A stretch of 64,000 bases of DNA from Streptomyces griseoviridis (GCA_014649155.1 BMSM01000022.1:50799-114798); one strand, 5' to 3'. Counted from the stretch's first letter, positions 34,474 through 44,442 are shown. The notes: generated from the sequence alone by a model not told the origin. Program-made: numbers and translations.

Positions 34474-36399
34474 CTACCGCCGCGCGGCCAGGGAACGGAC
34501 GTTCTCCAGCAACGCGTACAGCAGGAACGGGGGCTCCGTCGCGACGGTCCGCGTGGTCTCCAGGTATGTCGCCGAGTTCTTGCCGTCCACGCCCTGGCCG
34601 GTACGGACCAGTTCCTTCCTGCGCTCCTGCCAGGACGGCCAGTGCTCGTCGAGGTAGGTCTCCAGGGTGTCCTCAAAGACGGTGTAGCGGCGGGTCGACT
34701 CGTCGGCGGGTTGGGGAGTGGGCGTCGCGCCCAAGTACTGAAGGAGGTTGGCGTTCTTGGTCCGGTTGTGCCGGGCCTGGCTCTCGGCCTTCCGCTCCGC
34801 CTTCTCGCGCTCGAACAGGTCGCGGTGGCTCACCGCCTCCCGCTTGCGCTCCTCCAGGCCCGCGTCACCGTCGAACACCACGTGGCAGGGCACTCCCAGC
34901 GCGCTGAACAGCGCGTCGGAAAGCATGAGGTTGTCCTTGCCGTTGACCTGGATGACGCTCACGCCCTCCGCTCCCAGGTTGATCCCCGACCGCTCCGCAC
35001 AGCCGGTAATCACACCCTCGTCCCCACCGCCCTCGACCAGCACCACCGCGTGGGCGAAGAAGCCCTCGGCCAGGGCGCCGCCGAGCGTGCCCTCGGTCCG
35101 GCTGCGGATCACCTGCTTGTCGACCAGCCCGTCCAGGACCCGGCACAGGTCCTCCTCCGTGGCCTGCCACACCTCGGTGGCCGGGTGCTCGGCGCCGATG
35201 TCGCGGCTGAGTCGGCGGATCTGGTGATAGCCCTTCGGGTCGATGAAGACGGGGTTGTGGGTGGCGTACATGATCTGGGTACGTCCCAGCGGCGAGGTCG
35301 CGACCAGCTCGCGCAGCACCTTCGCAAACGTCCGTGCCTGCGGCGGGTGCTGAAAGAGCTCCGGCTCCTCCACGGCCAGACACAGCGTCCGCACGCCGCC
35401 GCCAGCCGAACTCCTGCGGTCAGCCAAGTACTTCAGTGCCGCAATGATCAACGCCCGCTGGAAGCCATGCCCCTGCCGGTAGACCGAGGTCTGGGCGGCG
35501 CCGTCACGGATGCTCACCTGAAAGGTGGTCCGGGCCGGCCTCGGCACGTGGACCGTCGGGGTCACGACCACCTCGCGCCCGGTGGTGAACTTGGCGACCT
35601 CGGCGGACAGCGCGGCCGACACCTCGTCGAGCACCGGGCCGTAGACCTTGGTGTGCAGCTCCTGGCGGGCCAGGTGGGCGTTCTCCTCGATCTCGCCGAG
35701 CTGCTCGTTCGCCTGCGAGCGGTCCACGGCGTGGTCGAGGATGCGGCCGACCGCAGTCGTCTTCTGGTCGTCCACCTCCTCGTACGCCCGCAGGTCGGCG
35801 GAGATGAACACAAAGTCGATCAACTGGGCGAGCCGGCTCTGCCCGGCGAAGCCGAAGAAGTGGGTGTCCTCGACTTCGGCCTCGGTGAGACGGTCGCGGT
35901 GGGCCAGCTCCCAGGTCTGCATCGCCTCCAGGGCTTTGTCCTTGCTTCCGGCGGCCGGCAGCCCGAGGCTGGGGTCGCTCTCCCGCAGCCGGTCGTAGGC
36001 GCGGCGCAAGTCCATCGCCTTCTCGTTCCGGCGTACGTCCTCGAACGGCCCGTACGCCAGCGCCTTCCCGGTGATCTTGTCGTCACCGTCCTGCCACGTA
36101 CGCCAGATGCTTACGCTCCGCGCTCCCTCGGGCGCGTACCGGCCGAGAACCTGCCGGTCGTGGTCGGTGAGCCCGTCGAACTCCACCTCCACGGTGATAC
36201 GGCCGTCCGCGGACCCGGAGTGGACGTCGTCATCGCTGAGCGAGACCCCCCGTTCGCCGTTGAAGAACCAGTCGAGCGCGCGCAGCACGGTGGACTTGCC
36301 GACGCCGGTCGGCCCGATGAAGGAGGTGATGTCTTCGAAGGACACGTCCACCTTGTGGAGACAACAGAAGTTCTCGATGCGAACGCGCTTGATTTTCAC
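34474..36399 (-). CDS. OLD-family ATPase/TOPRIM nuclease
   Basis: A 641-residue OLD (overcoming lysogenization defect) protein. Residues 1-50 carry IKRVRIENFCCL and Walker A GPTGVGKST (29-37). Further on are HGFQRALIIAALKYL (ABC-type signature area), LCLAVEEPELFQHPPQ (Walker B) and ATHNPVFID. The C-terminal TOPRIM nuclease shows VVLVEGGGDEGVITG and HVVFDGDAG, providing the metal-binding Glu and Asp residues. OLD proteins such as GajA of Gabija and retron effectors cut DNA during phage defence. No UvrD helicase partner is adjacent. The GTG at 36399 has AGGA five bases upstream. It diverges from the large NTPase unit, which may be its partner. Confidence 0.85.
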   Translation of the reverse strand: MKIKRVRIENFCCLHKVDVSFEDITSFIGPTGVGKSTVLRALDWFFNGERGVSLSDDDVHSGSADGRITVEVEFDGLTDHDRQVLGRYAPEGARSVSIWRTWQDGDDKITGKALAYGPFEDVRRNEKAMDLRRAYDRLRESDPSLGLPAAGSKDKALEAMQTWELAHRDRLTEAEVEDTHFFGFAGQSRLAQLIDFVFISADLRAYEEVDDQKTTAVGRILDHAVDRSQANEQLGEIEENAHLARQELHTKVYGPVLDEVSAALSAEVAKFTTGREVVVTPTVHVPRPARTTFQVSIRDGAAQTSVYRQGHGFQRALIIAALKYLADRRSSAGGGVRTLCLAVEEPELFQHPPQARTFAKVLRELVATSPLGRTQIMYATHNPVFIDPKGYHQIRRLSRDIGAEHPATEVWQATEEDLCRVLDGLVDKQVIRSRTEGTLGGALAEGFFAHAVVLVEGGGDEGVITGCAERSGINLGAEGVSVIQVNGKDNLMLSDALFSALGVPCHVVFDGDAGLEERKREAVSHRDLFEREKAERKAESQARHNRTKNANLLQYLGATPTPQPADESTRRYTVFEDTLETYLDEHWPSWQERRKELVRTGQGVDGKNSATYLETTRTVATEPPFLLYALLENVRSLAARR

Positions 36400-36425
36400 G
36401 GTCGTCCTGGGTGCCGTTACTGGTG

Positions 36426-36441
36426 GGGCATTTAAATGCCC
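36426..36441. promoter_or_regulatory. 16-bp perfect palindrome GGGCATTTAAATGCCC
   Basis: It lies 27 bp upstream of the OLD nuclease start, with a strikingly AT-rich core for this genome. The 335-bp divergent gap (36400-36734) contains no gene and is AT-richer than its surroundings, so it probably holds promoters for both flanking units. The palindrome is a candidate repressor or sensor site. Confidence 0.5.
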
Positions 36442-36734
36442 ATGTGACGAACGTGACGCTAGCAGCACCCGTGGCGGTGGATCTGTCGATTTAAGACAGT
36501 CCAAGCAGCTCCGCATAGCGGACAACGTCGTCCACGTGGCGCACCTAAAGGTCACTTCCTCCCCTCACGGGCAGTTCCCCTTGACCTTCCCAGGGTGACG
36601 TCCCCTGCCGCGAGGGCCCCGGGCGTGACAACGACCACGAGTGGAGGTTTCAATTCCGCTTAAGGCGCCTTCCCGTCTGCGATGATTCGTCCCTGCGGAT
36701 TGGCTCAATCGTCATGCTCTGGCATCATCCCGTC

Positions 36735-39700
36735 ATGGCAAGATCGGGTGGGGACCTGAAGGCGTGGTTGTGCGGGCTAGACGATGACGGGCTGCGTGAA
36801 CTTCTGCGCTTACCGGGGCCATTGCCGTATTTGGCTAACGTCCGCCTTCCCGGCAGGACGATTCGGTACGGCAAGCGCGAACTTCGCACTGCGCGCGCCT
36901 GGTTGGGTCGCGCCAAGGCCCACGATGTCAAGCTCATAGCGGAGTCTGCGGCAAAGTTTTCCGGTGACGTACTGGCCACCCGTGAGGATCTGCCCGCGGA
37001 ACGCTTCGAGGGGGCGGACCCCGAAGTTTTCGAAACTCTGTTCACCTCACTTCCGCCGGTGCTGGCCACCTTGACGCTCCACGCGCTCGCTTTGGAGGAG
37101 GGAACTCTTCGGCAGGCGATGGTGGAAGAGCACTGGACGCGGTTCACCGAAGCTGCAGCGAAATCGGTTGATCATCAGGATGCACAGGCGGAGCAGGGGA
37201 TGTCGCTGCGGGAAGAGAGCGAAGAGAGCGGCGGGGCAGACCCCTTGGCCGAAGTAGGCGGCGCGGTCGACGAGCGGGGCCAGGAAATGGCGTCCCTTCC
37301 CAACCAGGTTACGGCGACGGTCCTGGAGAAGGCGCTAGGAAGGCTTCGCCTGCAGGCGGAGGAGCTCACCAGCCTATTGCGGGCCACTGCCGAGAACGTA
37401 GCTGACGGACGTGCCGTGCCGGAAAGCGTGCTGGCGCGCGTGGCCGAATGGAACAACGAGCGAGCGTTTGCCGCACGAGCAGCACAGAATGTCGGCCGGG
37501 AATGGACGGAGGACAGCGGGTGGTCGCAGTTTCAGGGAGTTGTCGACGATCTGCGCGCCGAGGAGCAGAGGGCGAATGAGAGTGCGAGCCGGATCGCCAC
37601 GTTGCAGGAACAGCGGAAGGGGCTGCTCGCAGCCCTGCGGATGATCGAGAAGACCGGTGGAGGGCCTCACGTCGACCCCATACGGCAGGCACTGCGGGCT
37701 CTGGACGAGCAGATCACGGAGCTGGGAGGCGAGGCGGTCGGCACCGAACCGGAGACCGACGCGGACGAGGTCCGGGTGCCGTCGCTCCGAGCGGGGGACG
37801 AAGTCGTAGGGCAGACACCCTCGCGCGAAGGGGCACAGCCGGACAGTGCGAGGGGGGAGGCGGCCTCGGTGACCACCCGCGGGCCGCTTGGCCTGGCTGA
37901 GGTGCCCGAGCCGGCCGCCCCGGACACCTCGATCACGGCAACCCCCGCTGCGGAACCGGCCCTGCCGCCCGAGGACGCCCCGGAGGAGGCGTGCCCCCGG
38001 GGGGTTAGCCCTGCGGTGACGGAGCCGTCCTCCCGGCGGACGATGCCCGAGTCCCCGACGGCCGGCACCGAGAGAACCGGCGGGACCGAGTCCGGGATAA
38101 CCGCCGCCGTCACGGACTCCCCTCACATGCCTGCCGCCCCGGCACCGGAGGAGGCGGACACGAAGAGACCCCTCGTCTGGCAGGGGAACCCGCTGTCCCC
38201 AGAGGTTTCTTCCGTCTCCCCGGTGCAGCGTCTGGTGCAGGCCGGCCGTTTCCAGGAGGCGTACTGGATGACCGTCGGCTCCGGGGAACCCCGCTACCGG
38301 GCCGACTGCCTCGCCTTCGCCGACGCCGCCTTCGCCACTGTCCTGCCGGAGGACGGCACCGCAGTGATCTCCCGATTCGGCCCCGATCTGGAACGCCTTC
38401 AGAGCGACCGCCCCGCACTCATGGTTGCTGCGGTCGCCTCCGTCCGGGCGGGACTCATCGCGGGCCACCCGAACGACGTACTGCTGCAGTGCGACCCATC
38501 CGCCTCTCTCCAGGGCCCCTGGCGTCGCCTGCTGGAGTGTGCACTCGACATCCTGAAGCGCTACCAGCCGCTGGACCCGGCGTCCCTGCGGTTCGCCGAC
38601 GTCACGAATCCCCCGCTTACCCGCGCCGGAATAGCTCAGGAGGCTGCACGGCTCCGGGAGGAGGTGCCGAAGCACAGGATCGGCTACGCGCGCGCCACCC
38701 AGGTGAAGAACCTGCTGATGCGCCACGACCAGCCGCTCGGCTTCGCCCTGCGGGCGATCGAGAACTGGGCCTCCGGCACCGCCGAACGGTCCTTGCTGGA
38801 CGACGCCTGGCGGGTATTCAGCAAGCGTGACGCGGCGGAGCGGGTGATCGAGGATGCCGACGCAGCGATCCGTACCCCGAAGCAGGCCAAGGTACCCATC
38901 GAGGCGAAGGCCCGGCGATCCTTGCTCAGCCGCATCGACCAGGTGGTCACCCTGCTGGTCCAGGCGCGCGCCCTGGCCGCATCGGAGGCCAAGGAACGCA
39001 GTGACACGCTGACGGATTTGGGCCACGCCCTCGCACAGGTCGGGGAGGAGGAACCACCCCCCGGCGTGGAAGGTGCAGCGCTGTTGCGCCTCCGGTGCTG
39101 GTTCGAGGGCCAGGACGCGCCGTCCGCCACTGACCCCAGAAAGGCCCTCCTTGAGGGCTCGGACGAGTCGGAGTACGGAAAGGAATACGGTCCGGATGGG
39201 TACGGACACGGACCGATACCCGCCTTCTCCCGGGCACTGCACCCCGCCGCCGATGCGTTGCTCGCTTCCCCCGATCTGCCGCGCACCCTGGATGGGAAGC
39301 CTGATCCGACTGCCCCCGGCTTCGTTGAGGCTGTGGGCGCGTTGCTCGGGCCGGTGGACGTGCCCTCCATACTCCTCACCTACGCCGAACGCGGCGACCT
39401 GCACCTCGCTGACGCCCTGGTCGAGACCCTCGGCCAGGGGCTCGTCCCCTCCGTCGGGACGGGGCAGGGGATGCTGCCGACCGATTGGCGGGCGCGGCGC
39501 GACACGCAGTGGGCGCGCTGGTCGGCGATCCGCGCGGAGCGGCACCGTGTGGCGTCAGGGCTGCTCGCTGAGTTGCGCACCCAACAGAACCTGGACGTGG
39601 TCACTGAACGTGGCCTGGTGGGACGTCTGGAGCAGTTGGAGCAGACCGTACCGGAGGGAGCCTTCCGTACCACGGTCGAGCGGATCCGCCGTCTGGAGGC

Positions 39701-42581
39701 TGATCTCGAGGACCGGGTGCAGGCTCATGTGCGCCGTCTGCGCGGCCAACTGGAGTCGATGAACCTATCCGAGAAGGATCGTGACCGTATCCACGGGCTG
39801 CTGGAGTCGGGCGACACCGTCACCGCGGAGGAGTGCCTGGCGTTGCTGCGCAAAGGCGACAGCCTGCCGGAGTGGACCGGCGAGGCGCCGGGAGAGGACC
39901 TCGAACGTTTCGTCGCCGGACTGGACACCATCACTCCAGTCAAGTCGGGCCAACAGGGGGTTTCGGCACGTCCATGGGCGAATGCCTATGCGGACGGGGA
40001 GCCGCTGACCGACACCGCGCTGGCCGGGCTGGAATCCTGGGACGCACTCGGCAGGCCGACGACCCGCGGCGCGGAGTGGCAGAAGCACGTGCCAACTGTG
40101 CTGCGTTTGCTGGGGCTTGAGGGCCGTCCGCCCTCCCGTGACGACCAGCGCCAGGTGCGGGGCATCCTCCGGCTCACCGCCAAGCTGCGAGCCGGCGAGA
40201 GCGCGCCCGGCTATGTCGCAGATCTCGGCTCTGCGGCCTCTACCTACACGGTCTTGGTGGTGACCGACGAGCTGCGCGGCCGCAGCCCGCTGGAACTGCT
40301 CGACCGCAACGACACCGGTGCGTGCATCATCCTCTACCTCTACCCGCTGGGCATGACGGGCCGCCGCAAGCTGGTCATGCACGCCCGGACTTCATCACAG
40401 CAGGCGCTGGTCGTGGACCCGGCCGTCTTCGGCTGGGTCGTGGCCCGGTCGCCGCGCTCGTTCCGCGCACTGCAGCGTGTGACCCTGCCGTGGACAGGTT
40501 TCAAGCCGTACACGCCGTTCGTGGCGGGTCTGGTGCCGCCGGAGGTCTTCTACGGCCGGAGCGAGGAGATGGCCGAGGTCGTGAACCCGCTGGGTGCCCT
40601 GTTCCTCTACGGAGGTCGGCAACTCGGCAAATCGGCGCTGCTCCGCAAGGTCGAGGCGGACTATCCGTCGAGCCCGGAGCGCAAGGCCGTCTACCTGGAC
40701 CTAAAAGCACGCGGGGTGGGGGAAGCCGAACCGGCCGAGCGTATCTGGCCGGTGCTCGCTGCGGAACTGAAGCGGGTGGGCATCCTGGCGTCGAAGGTGT
40801 CCACCGCGATGCCACCGGACCAACTCGTGGAGCAGGTCCGCCGCTGGCTCGAGGAAAATCCGGACCGACGGGTACTGGTACTGGCGGACGAGGCAGACGC
40901 CTTCCTGACGGCAGACTCGAAGGCAGTGCGTGGCGCTGGCGGCGAGGGCACGTTCGCCAACGTAGCGCGGCTAAAAGGGCTGATGGACAGCACCGACCGC
41001 CGTTTCAAGGTCATCTTCGCCGGTCTGCACCAAGTGCAGCGGTTCAGCAAGCTGTCGAACGTGCCGCTAGCCCATGGCCGTGAGCTGCTGATCGGTCCGC
41101 TCAAGCCGGCTGAGGCGCAGCGGCTGGTCGTCGGGCCGATGGCCGCGTTCGGGTACCGGTTCGAGCGGGCGGAGCTGGTATGGCGAGTGCTCGCCGCTAC
41201 CAACTACCAGGCGTGCCTGGTGCAGATCTTCTGCGAGCGCCTGGTCACCGCGCTGCGTGAAAAGCCGGTCGGTTCGGCGCAGTGGCCGATTACGGTCACC
41301 GAGGAGGACGTTCGGGCCGTGACGCGGTCGGCGGAGGTGCACCGGTCCATCGCCGAGCGGATGAGGCTCACCATCAACCTGGAGGACCGCTACCGGGTGC
41401 TCGCCCTGGTGATCGCGCTGCGCAGTCACGCCGATGGCTTCCAGCGGGGCTACGACGCCGACGAACTCCTGCATGCTGCGAGAGAACGCTGGGAGGACGG
41501 CTTCCGCGGTCTGACCGCCAACGACGTGAAGATCTACCTGGACGAGATGGTCGGCCTAGGGCTGCTGGTCCAGCAGGTCGGCGACCACCAGCGTTACGCG
41601 GTGCGCAGCCCCAACGTGGTGCACATGCTAGGCACCCGGGAAGATCTGGAACTGGAGCTGGAGCAGACCAAGTTCAGCCTGCCTTACGACTACAACCCGC
41701 GGTTCTCGCGGCGTTTGGTCGGGCAGGACCGCGAGGGCGTGCACCGTTACAGCCCGCTAACTGAGCAGGAGTTGTTCCTCGCTACCAGCCCCGGACTCCG
41801 CCTGGTGTGCCTCACCAAGGCGCACGGCCCGAAGCTGACCATGGACGCCGTCCGGTCCTACGCCGAGGCGCGCGAGCTCGCCGTCTACAACGCGGCGCCG
41901 GACACGCTCGTCGACGTCCTGACCAAGGCCACCCGAGACCGGCTGCCGGGCGTGGTCGTCGCCGACCTCCGCTACCTGGGCATGGACAGTCTCACCGAGG
42001 CCCTGGAACGGTTCCACCAGTACACGGCGATCTCCCGGGGGGACAAGAATCGTGCAGTGATCGCCTTGGTGGATCCGCGGGCGCGAGCGGTACTCGACGA
42101 TGAGCGGGTCACCGAGGTGATACGGCCTGCGCGGTGGAACGTGGACAGTCTCCGGGCGTGGCCCGAGAGCCCATTCGACACCCCGGACAAGAGGAGCCGC
42201 CTGGTAGACGCGACGGGTGGCTGGCCGCATCTGGTGGAGCGCACCGTCGATCTGGCGACCCGGGGCGGCGCGACCCTGGAGACCGCTCTGGAGACGAGCA
42301 AGGCCGTGTACGACCTGGAGGAGGCTGCCCGCGGCCACCTGGAACGGGTCGAACTCGACGTGCGGACCCTCACCCTGCTAGGCACGTGGGTTCAGTACCT
42401 GGAGCCCGGTGACGCGTCGACCCTTGCGGACATCGCCGCAGTCACCAGTCTCACCGCCGAGGAGACCTCCGAGTTCATCCGTAGGCTGGAAGATCACGGC
42501 GTCCTGGACGAGAGGGAGGAGGGTTACGCCCTCGACCTGGTCAGCTTCCGGGCACTGCAGACGGTGGAGCGCCAGGCGTGA
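36735..42581 (+). CDS. Very large STAND/AAA-like NTPase, probable defence sensor
   Basis: A ~1,948-residue multidomain protein. The N-terminal ~330 residues are helical with a coiled coil (LRAEEQRANESASRIATLQEQ). A disordered Pro/Ala/Glu-rich linker spans ~335-490. A long helical region follows (~490-1260). The NTPase module has FYGRSEEMAEVV, Walker A LYGGRQLGKSALL (near 1290) and Walker B VLVLADEADAFL (near 1383), then winged-helix-like segments typical of archaeal-ATPase/Orc-like and STAND proteins. The C-terminal ~450 residues include a further alpha/beta part and a final winged helix (LADIAAVTSLTAEETSEFIRRL). No nuclease motif is seen. The start is uncertain: ATG at 36735 or 36714, both without a ribosome binding site. 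Its GTGA overlap with the next gene implies one functional unit. Confidence 0.7.
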   Translation: MARSGGDLKAWLCGLDDDGLRELLRLPGPLPYLANVRLPGRTIRYGKRELRTARAWLGRAKAHDVKLIAESAAKFSGDVLATREDLPAERFEGADPEVFETLFTSLPPVLATLTLHALALEEGTLRQAMVEEHWTRFTEAAAKSVDHQDAQAEQGMSLREESEESGGADPLAEVGGAVDERGQEMASLPNQVTATVLEKALGRLRLQAEELTSLLRATAENVADGRAVPESVLARVAEWNNERAFAARAAQNVGREWTEDSGWSQFQGVVDDLRAEEQRANESASRIATLQEQRKGLLAALRMIEKTGGGPHVDPIRQALRALDEQITELGGEAVGTEPETDADEVRVPSLRAGDEVVGQTPSREGAQPDSARGEAASVTTRGPLGLAEVPEPAAPDTSITATPAAEPALPPEDAPEEACPRGVSPAVTEPSSRRTMPESPTAGTERTGGTESGITAAVTDSPHMPAAPAPEEADTKRPLVWQGNPLSPEVSSVSPVQRLVQAGRFQEAYWMTVGSGEPRYRADCLAFADAAFATVLPEDGTAVISRFGPDLERLQSDRPALMVAAVASVRAGLIAGHPNDVLLQCDPSASLQGPWRRLLECALDILKRYQPLDPASLRFADVTNPPLTRAGIAQEAARLREEVPKHRIGYARATQVKNLLMRHDQPLGFALRAIENWASGTAERSLLDDAWRVFSKRDAAERVIEDADAAIRTPKQAKVPIEAKARRSLLSRIDQVVTLLVQARALAASEAKERSDTLTDLGHALAQVGEEEPPPGVEGAALLRLRCWFEGQDAPSATDPRKALLEGSDESEYGKEYGPDGYGHGPIPAFSRALHPAADALLASPDLPRTLDGKPDPTAPGFVEAVGALLGPVDVPSILLTYAERGDLHLADALVETLGQGLVPSVGTGQGMLPTDWRARRDTQWARWSAIRAERHRVASGLLAELRTQQNLDVVTERGLVGRLEQLEQTVPEGAFRTTVERIRRLEADLEDRVQAHVRRLRGQLESMNLSEKDRDRIHGLLESGDTVTAEECLALLRKGDSLPEWTGEAPGEDLERFVAGLDTITPVKSGQQGVSARPWANAYADGEPLTDTALAGLESWDALGRPTTRGAEWQKHVPTVLRLLGLEGRPPSRDDQRQVRGILRLTAKLRAGESAPGYVADLGSAASTYTVLVVTDELRGRSPLELLDRNDTGACIILYLYPLGMTGRRKLVMHARTSSQQALVVDPAVFGWVVARSPRSFRALQRVTLPWTGFKPYTPFVAGLVPPEVFYGRSEEMAEVVNPLGALFLYGGRQLGKSALLRKVEADYPSSPERKAVYLDLKARGVGEAEPAERIWPVLAAELKRVGILASKVSTAMPPDQLVEQVRRWLEENPDRRVLVLADEADAFLTADSKAVRGAGGEGTFANVARLKGLMDSTDRRFKVIFAGLHQVQRFSKLSNVPLAHGRELLIGPLKPAEAQRLVVGPMAAFGYRFERAELVWRVLAATNYQACLVQIFCERLVTALREKPVGSAQWPITVTEEDVRAVTRSAEVHRSIAERMRLTINLEDRYRVLALVIALRSHADGFQRGYDADELLHAARERWEDGFRGLTANDVKIYLDEMVGLGLLVQQVGDHQRYAVRSPNVVHMLGTREDLELELEQTKFSLPYDYNPRFSRRLVGQDREGVHRYSPLTEQELFLATSPGLRLVCLTKAHGPKLTMDAVRSYAEARELAVYNAAPDTLVDVLTKATRDRLPGVVVADLRYLGMDSLTEALERFHQYTAISRGDKNRAVIALVDPRARAVLDDERVTEVIRPARWNVDSLRAWPESPFDTPDKRSRLVDATGGWPHLVERTVDLATRGGATLETALETSKAVYDLEEAARGHLERVELDVRTLTLLGTWVQYLEPGDASTLADIAAVTSLTAEETSEFIRRLEDHGVLDEREEGYALDLVSFRALQTVERQA

Positions 42582-44071
42582 CGTACCCGACAACGATCGG
42601 GCGGACGGTGTTGCCCGGTGTCCGGCTCCGGCTCACTCGTCTGGCGGATGACCTGGAGCGGGGGCGCAGCTGCCTGCTGTTGCTGCCCACACGGCTGGGG
42701 AACGGGCCCGGGGCGCCGAGCGAGGACCTGCTGGACGAGGTGCTGCACGAACTGGACGACTACGTGTTGCTCCCTCCGGCCGCGACCGGTGACGCTGCCC
42801 CGTCTACAGCTGATGCCTGGCTTCCCTCACAGCGGGCGGCACCCGACACCGCCCGGTGGTCCGGCCTCGCCCCGGTCCTGGACTACGACGACGGACTCGG
42901 CGACCTGTTCGGATCCGCGCCGCCGGCGACGCCAGAACTTGGGGCACCGACCCTTCAGGACGGGCCGGGGCGGCAGGTCGCCGGCCCGTCCGAGGCGGAG
43001 GCGCTGGCCGACCTCCTGGAGCGCCTCGCGAAGGAGGTGAACCTCCAGGGCGGCAGAGCAGACGGCGACGACGAGGAGGGGGACGTGCTCACCCGTCTCG
43101 TCCGATGCCGAAACGGCGAGCCCGAGACCAGGCCGGTGGTGGTCCGAGGATGGCGCGAGTCCGCACCGTCCGCCACCGGCCATCTCCTGCGCCGTATGGT
43201 GGCAGTGACGAAGGAGGCCGGACTGCCGCCGGGTCGCGGCCCGCGTGCTTTGGTGGTCGCCACGACCGACGACCTGCCACCCGGCCTGCCCGGTCAGCTC
43301 GCTCGCGAGGACGTGGCAGTCCACTGGTGGTGGGGCGTTGCCGGCCGTCTGGACACCGCCACGGTGGTCGCCCTCTCCCGACCGCCGCTCGACTCCCCCA
43401 TCGCCCGCAAGCAGCTCTTCGAGGCCGTCGCCCAAGCCACCATCACGGAGATCTGCGGCCCCTTCCTCGACATCGCGTCGACCTTGGCCGCGCGATGGGC
43501 CGACGGCTGCCCGGAGACCCTACCGGACGCCCTGCACGACGTGATCGAGGCCGGACCCGCCCCTGAGGCGTCTCTCCTGTCCGACCAGTCTCTCGCCCGC
43601 GGTCCGGGCGCCCACCCCGACGAGACCCTGCTGCCCGCTTGGAACGCAGCTGCCGTGGAGAGTTGGGACGGCCGGCTCCGCCGTCACCCGGCCCACTTCC
43701 TGGACAACGAGCACGCCATGGCATCCCAGGTGTGGCTGGCCCAGAATCACGTGCTGCTCCCCCTGCTGGACGCCTCACGCGAGCGCTTCACGGACATCGT
43801 CCGAGCCAACGCTCGTATCCCCCTGCAGCGCCTCGCAGAGCAGTACGGACCACGCCGTGACCCGGACGAGGGCGGCGTGCCGCTGACCACCCTCATCGAG
43901 ACCATGGAGGTGGGCTCCATGTGGGGTGCCTTCCGCGACGGTGCCATTGCCCTGACCCAACGCGACCGCCGTCACCTCCGCATCCTCCGCGACGCACGCA
44001 ACCGGCTCGCCCACCGAACACCGTTGGACGGGGAGGGACTGCAAACGCTGATCAAAGAACTGTGTCGGTAA
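42578..44071 (+). CDS. Putative effector with C-terminal HEPN-like motif
   Basis: A 497-residue protein co-translated with the large NTPase (GTGA overlap). The N-terminal part (VLPGVRLRLTRLADDLERGRSC, LLLLPTRLG) and acidic linker are not recognised. A middle alpha/beta section contains RPVVVRGWRES and GPRALVVATTD. The C-terminus reads RHLRILRDARNRLAHRTPL, where RNRLAH (residues ~474-479) fits the R-x4-H signature of HEPN ribonucleases and Swt1-like HEPN domains. If active it would cleave RNA. The fold and activity are inferred from a short motif only. Confidence 0.6.
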   Translation: MTYPTTIGRTVLPGVRLRLTRLADDLERGRSCLLLLPTRLGNGPGAPSEDLLDEVLHELDDYVLLPPAATGDAAPSTADAWLPSQRAAPDTARWSGLAPVLDYDDGLGDLFGSAPPATPELGAPTLQDGPGRQVAGPSEAEALADLLERLAKEVNLQGGRADGDDEEGDVLTRLVRCRNGEPETRPVVVRGWRESAPSATGHLLRRMVAVTKEAGLPPGRGPRALVVATTDDLPPGLPGQLAREDVAVHWWWGVAGRLDTATVVALSRPPLDSPIARKQLFEAVAQATITEICGPFLDIASTLAARWADGCPETLPDALHDVIEAGPAPEASLLSDQSLARGPGAHPDETLLPAWNAAAVESWDGRLRRHPAHFLDNEHAMASQVWLAQNHVLLPLLDASRERFTDIVRANARIPLQRLAEQYGPRRDPDEGGVPLTTLIETMEVGSMWGAFRDGAIALTQRDRRHLRILRDARNRLAHRTPLDGEGLQTLIKELCR

Positions 44072-44364
44072 AAACACCTACCTCCACAAAAGGTTGAAAA
44101 TGCCGTTAATGTCGGATCCTGAGGGCGCAAGACAGTTCATACGCAGCCGCAACCTGGCGCCGAAGGTCCGCCACCTGTCCCGGCTCAGCTCAGGCTCTTC
44201 GGGACACCCGGCCTCTCTCGACAGGCCGCCCGAGCCTCGTGCCCTCCGCGTGCCCGTAAGGAGGGAAAACCACGGTTGACAGGGATGCAATTCAACGCTC
44301 AGGACCGCTCCAAGGACCTGGTATACGCGCTGGCCAGAGCCATGGAGCCCACCCAAGCGCCGTC

Positions 44365-44410
44365 GCTTCCCAAGCTGAGAGCGCGAGTTCGATTCTCGTC
44401 ACCCGTTCCA
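44365..44410 (+). repeat. Attachment site copy 2
   Basis: A 46-bp copy of the tRNA-Gly 3' end (anticodon loop to CCA), differing from copy 1 by C to T at 44406. It lacks the 5' half of the tRNA, so it is an attachment scar. It closes the first element (24959-44410, about 19.4 kb). The 293 bp before it (44072-44364) contain no supported gene. Confidence 0.92.
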
Positions 44411-44415
44411 TAGCA

Positions 44416-44442
44416 AACCCCCAGGTCATCGACCCGGGGGTT
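44416..44442 (+). terminator. Hairpin after attachment copy 2
   Basis: An AACCCCCAGGT / ACCCGGGGGTT stem (one mismatch) six bases after the att copy, homologous in position and core to the tRNA terminator at 25010. Confidence 0.7.

Noticed and set aside
34474..36399. Gabija system
   Set aside because: The OLD protein is GajA-like, but no UvrD-type helicase (GajB) is beside it.
44285..44413. A 42-codon frame running through attachment copy 2
   Set aside because: Its end is only the tRNA 3' sequence read as protein (LPKLRARVRFSS), a common annotation artefact.
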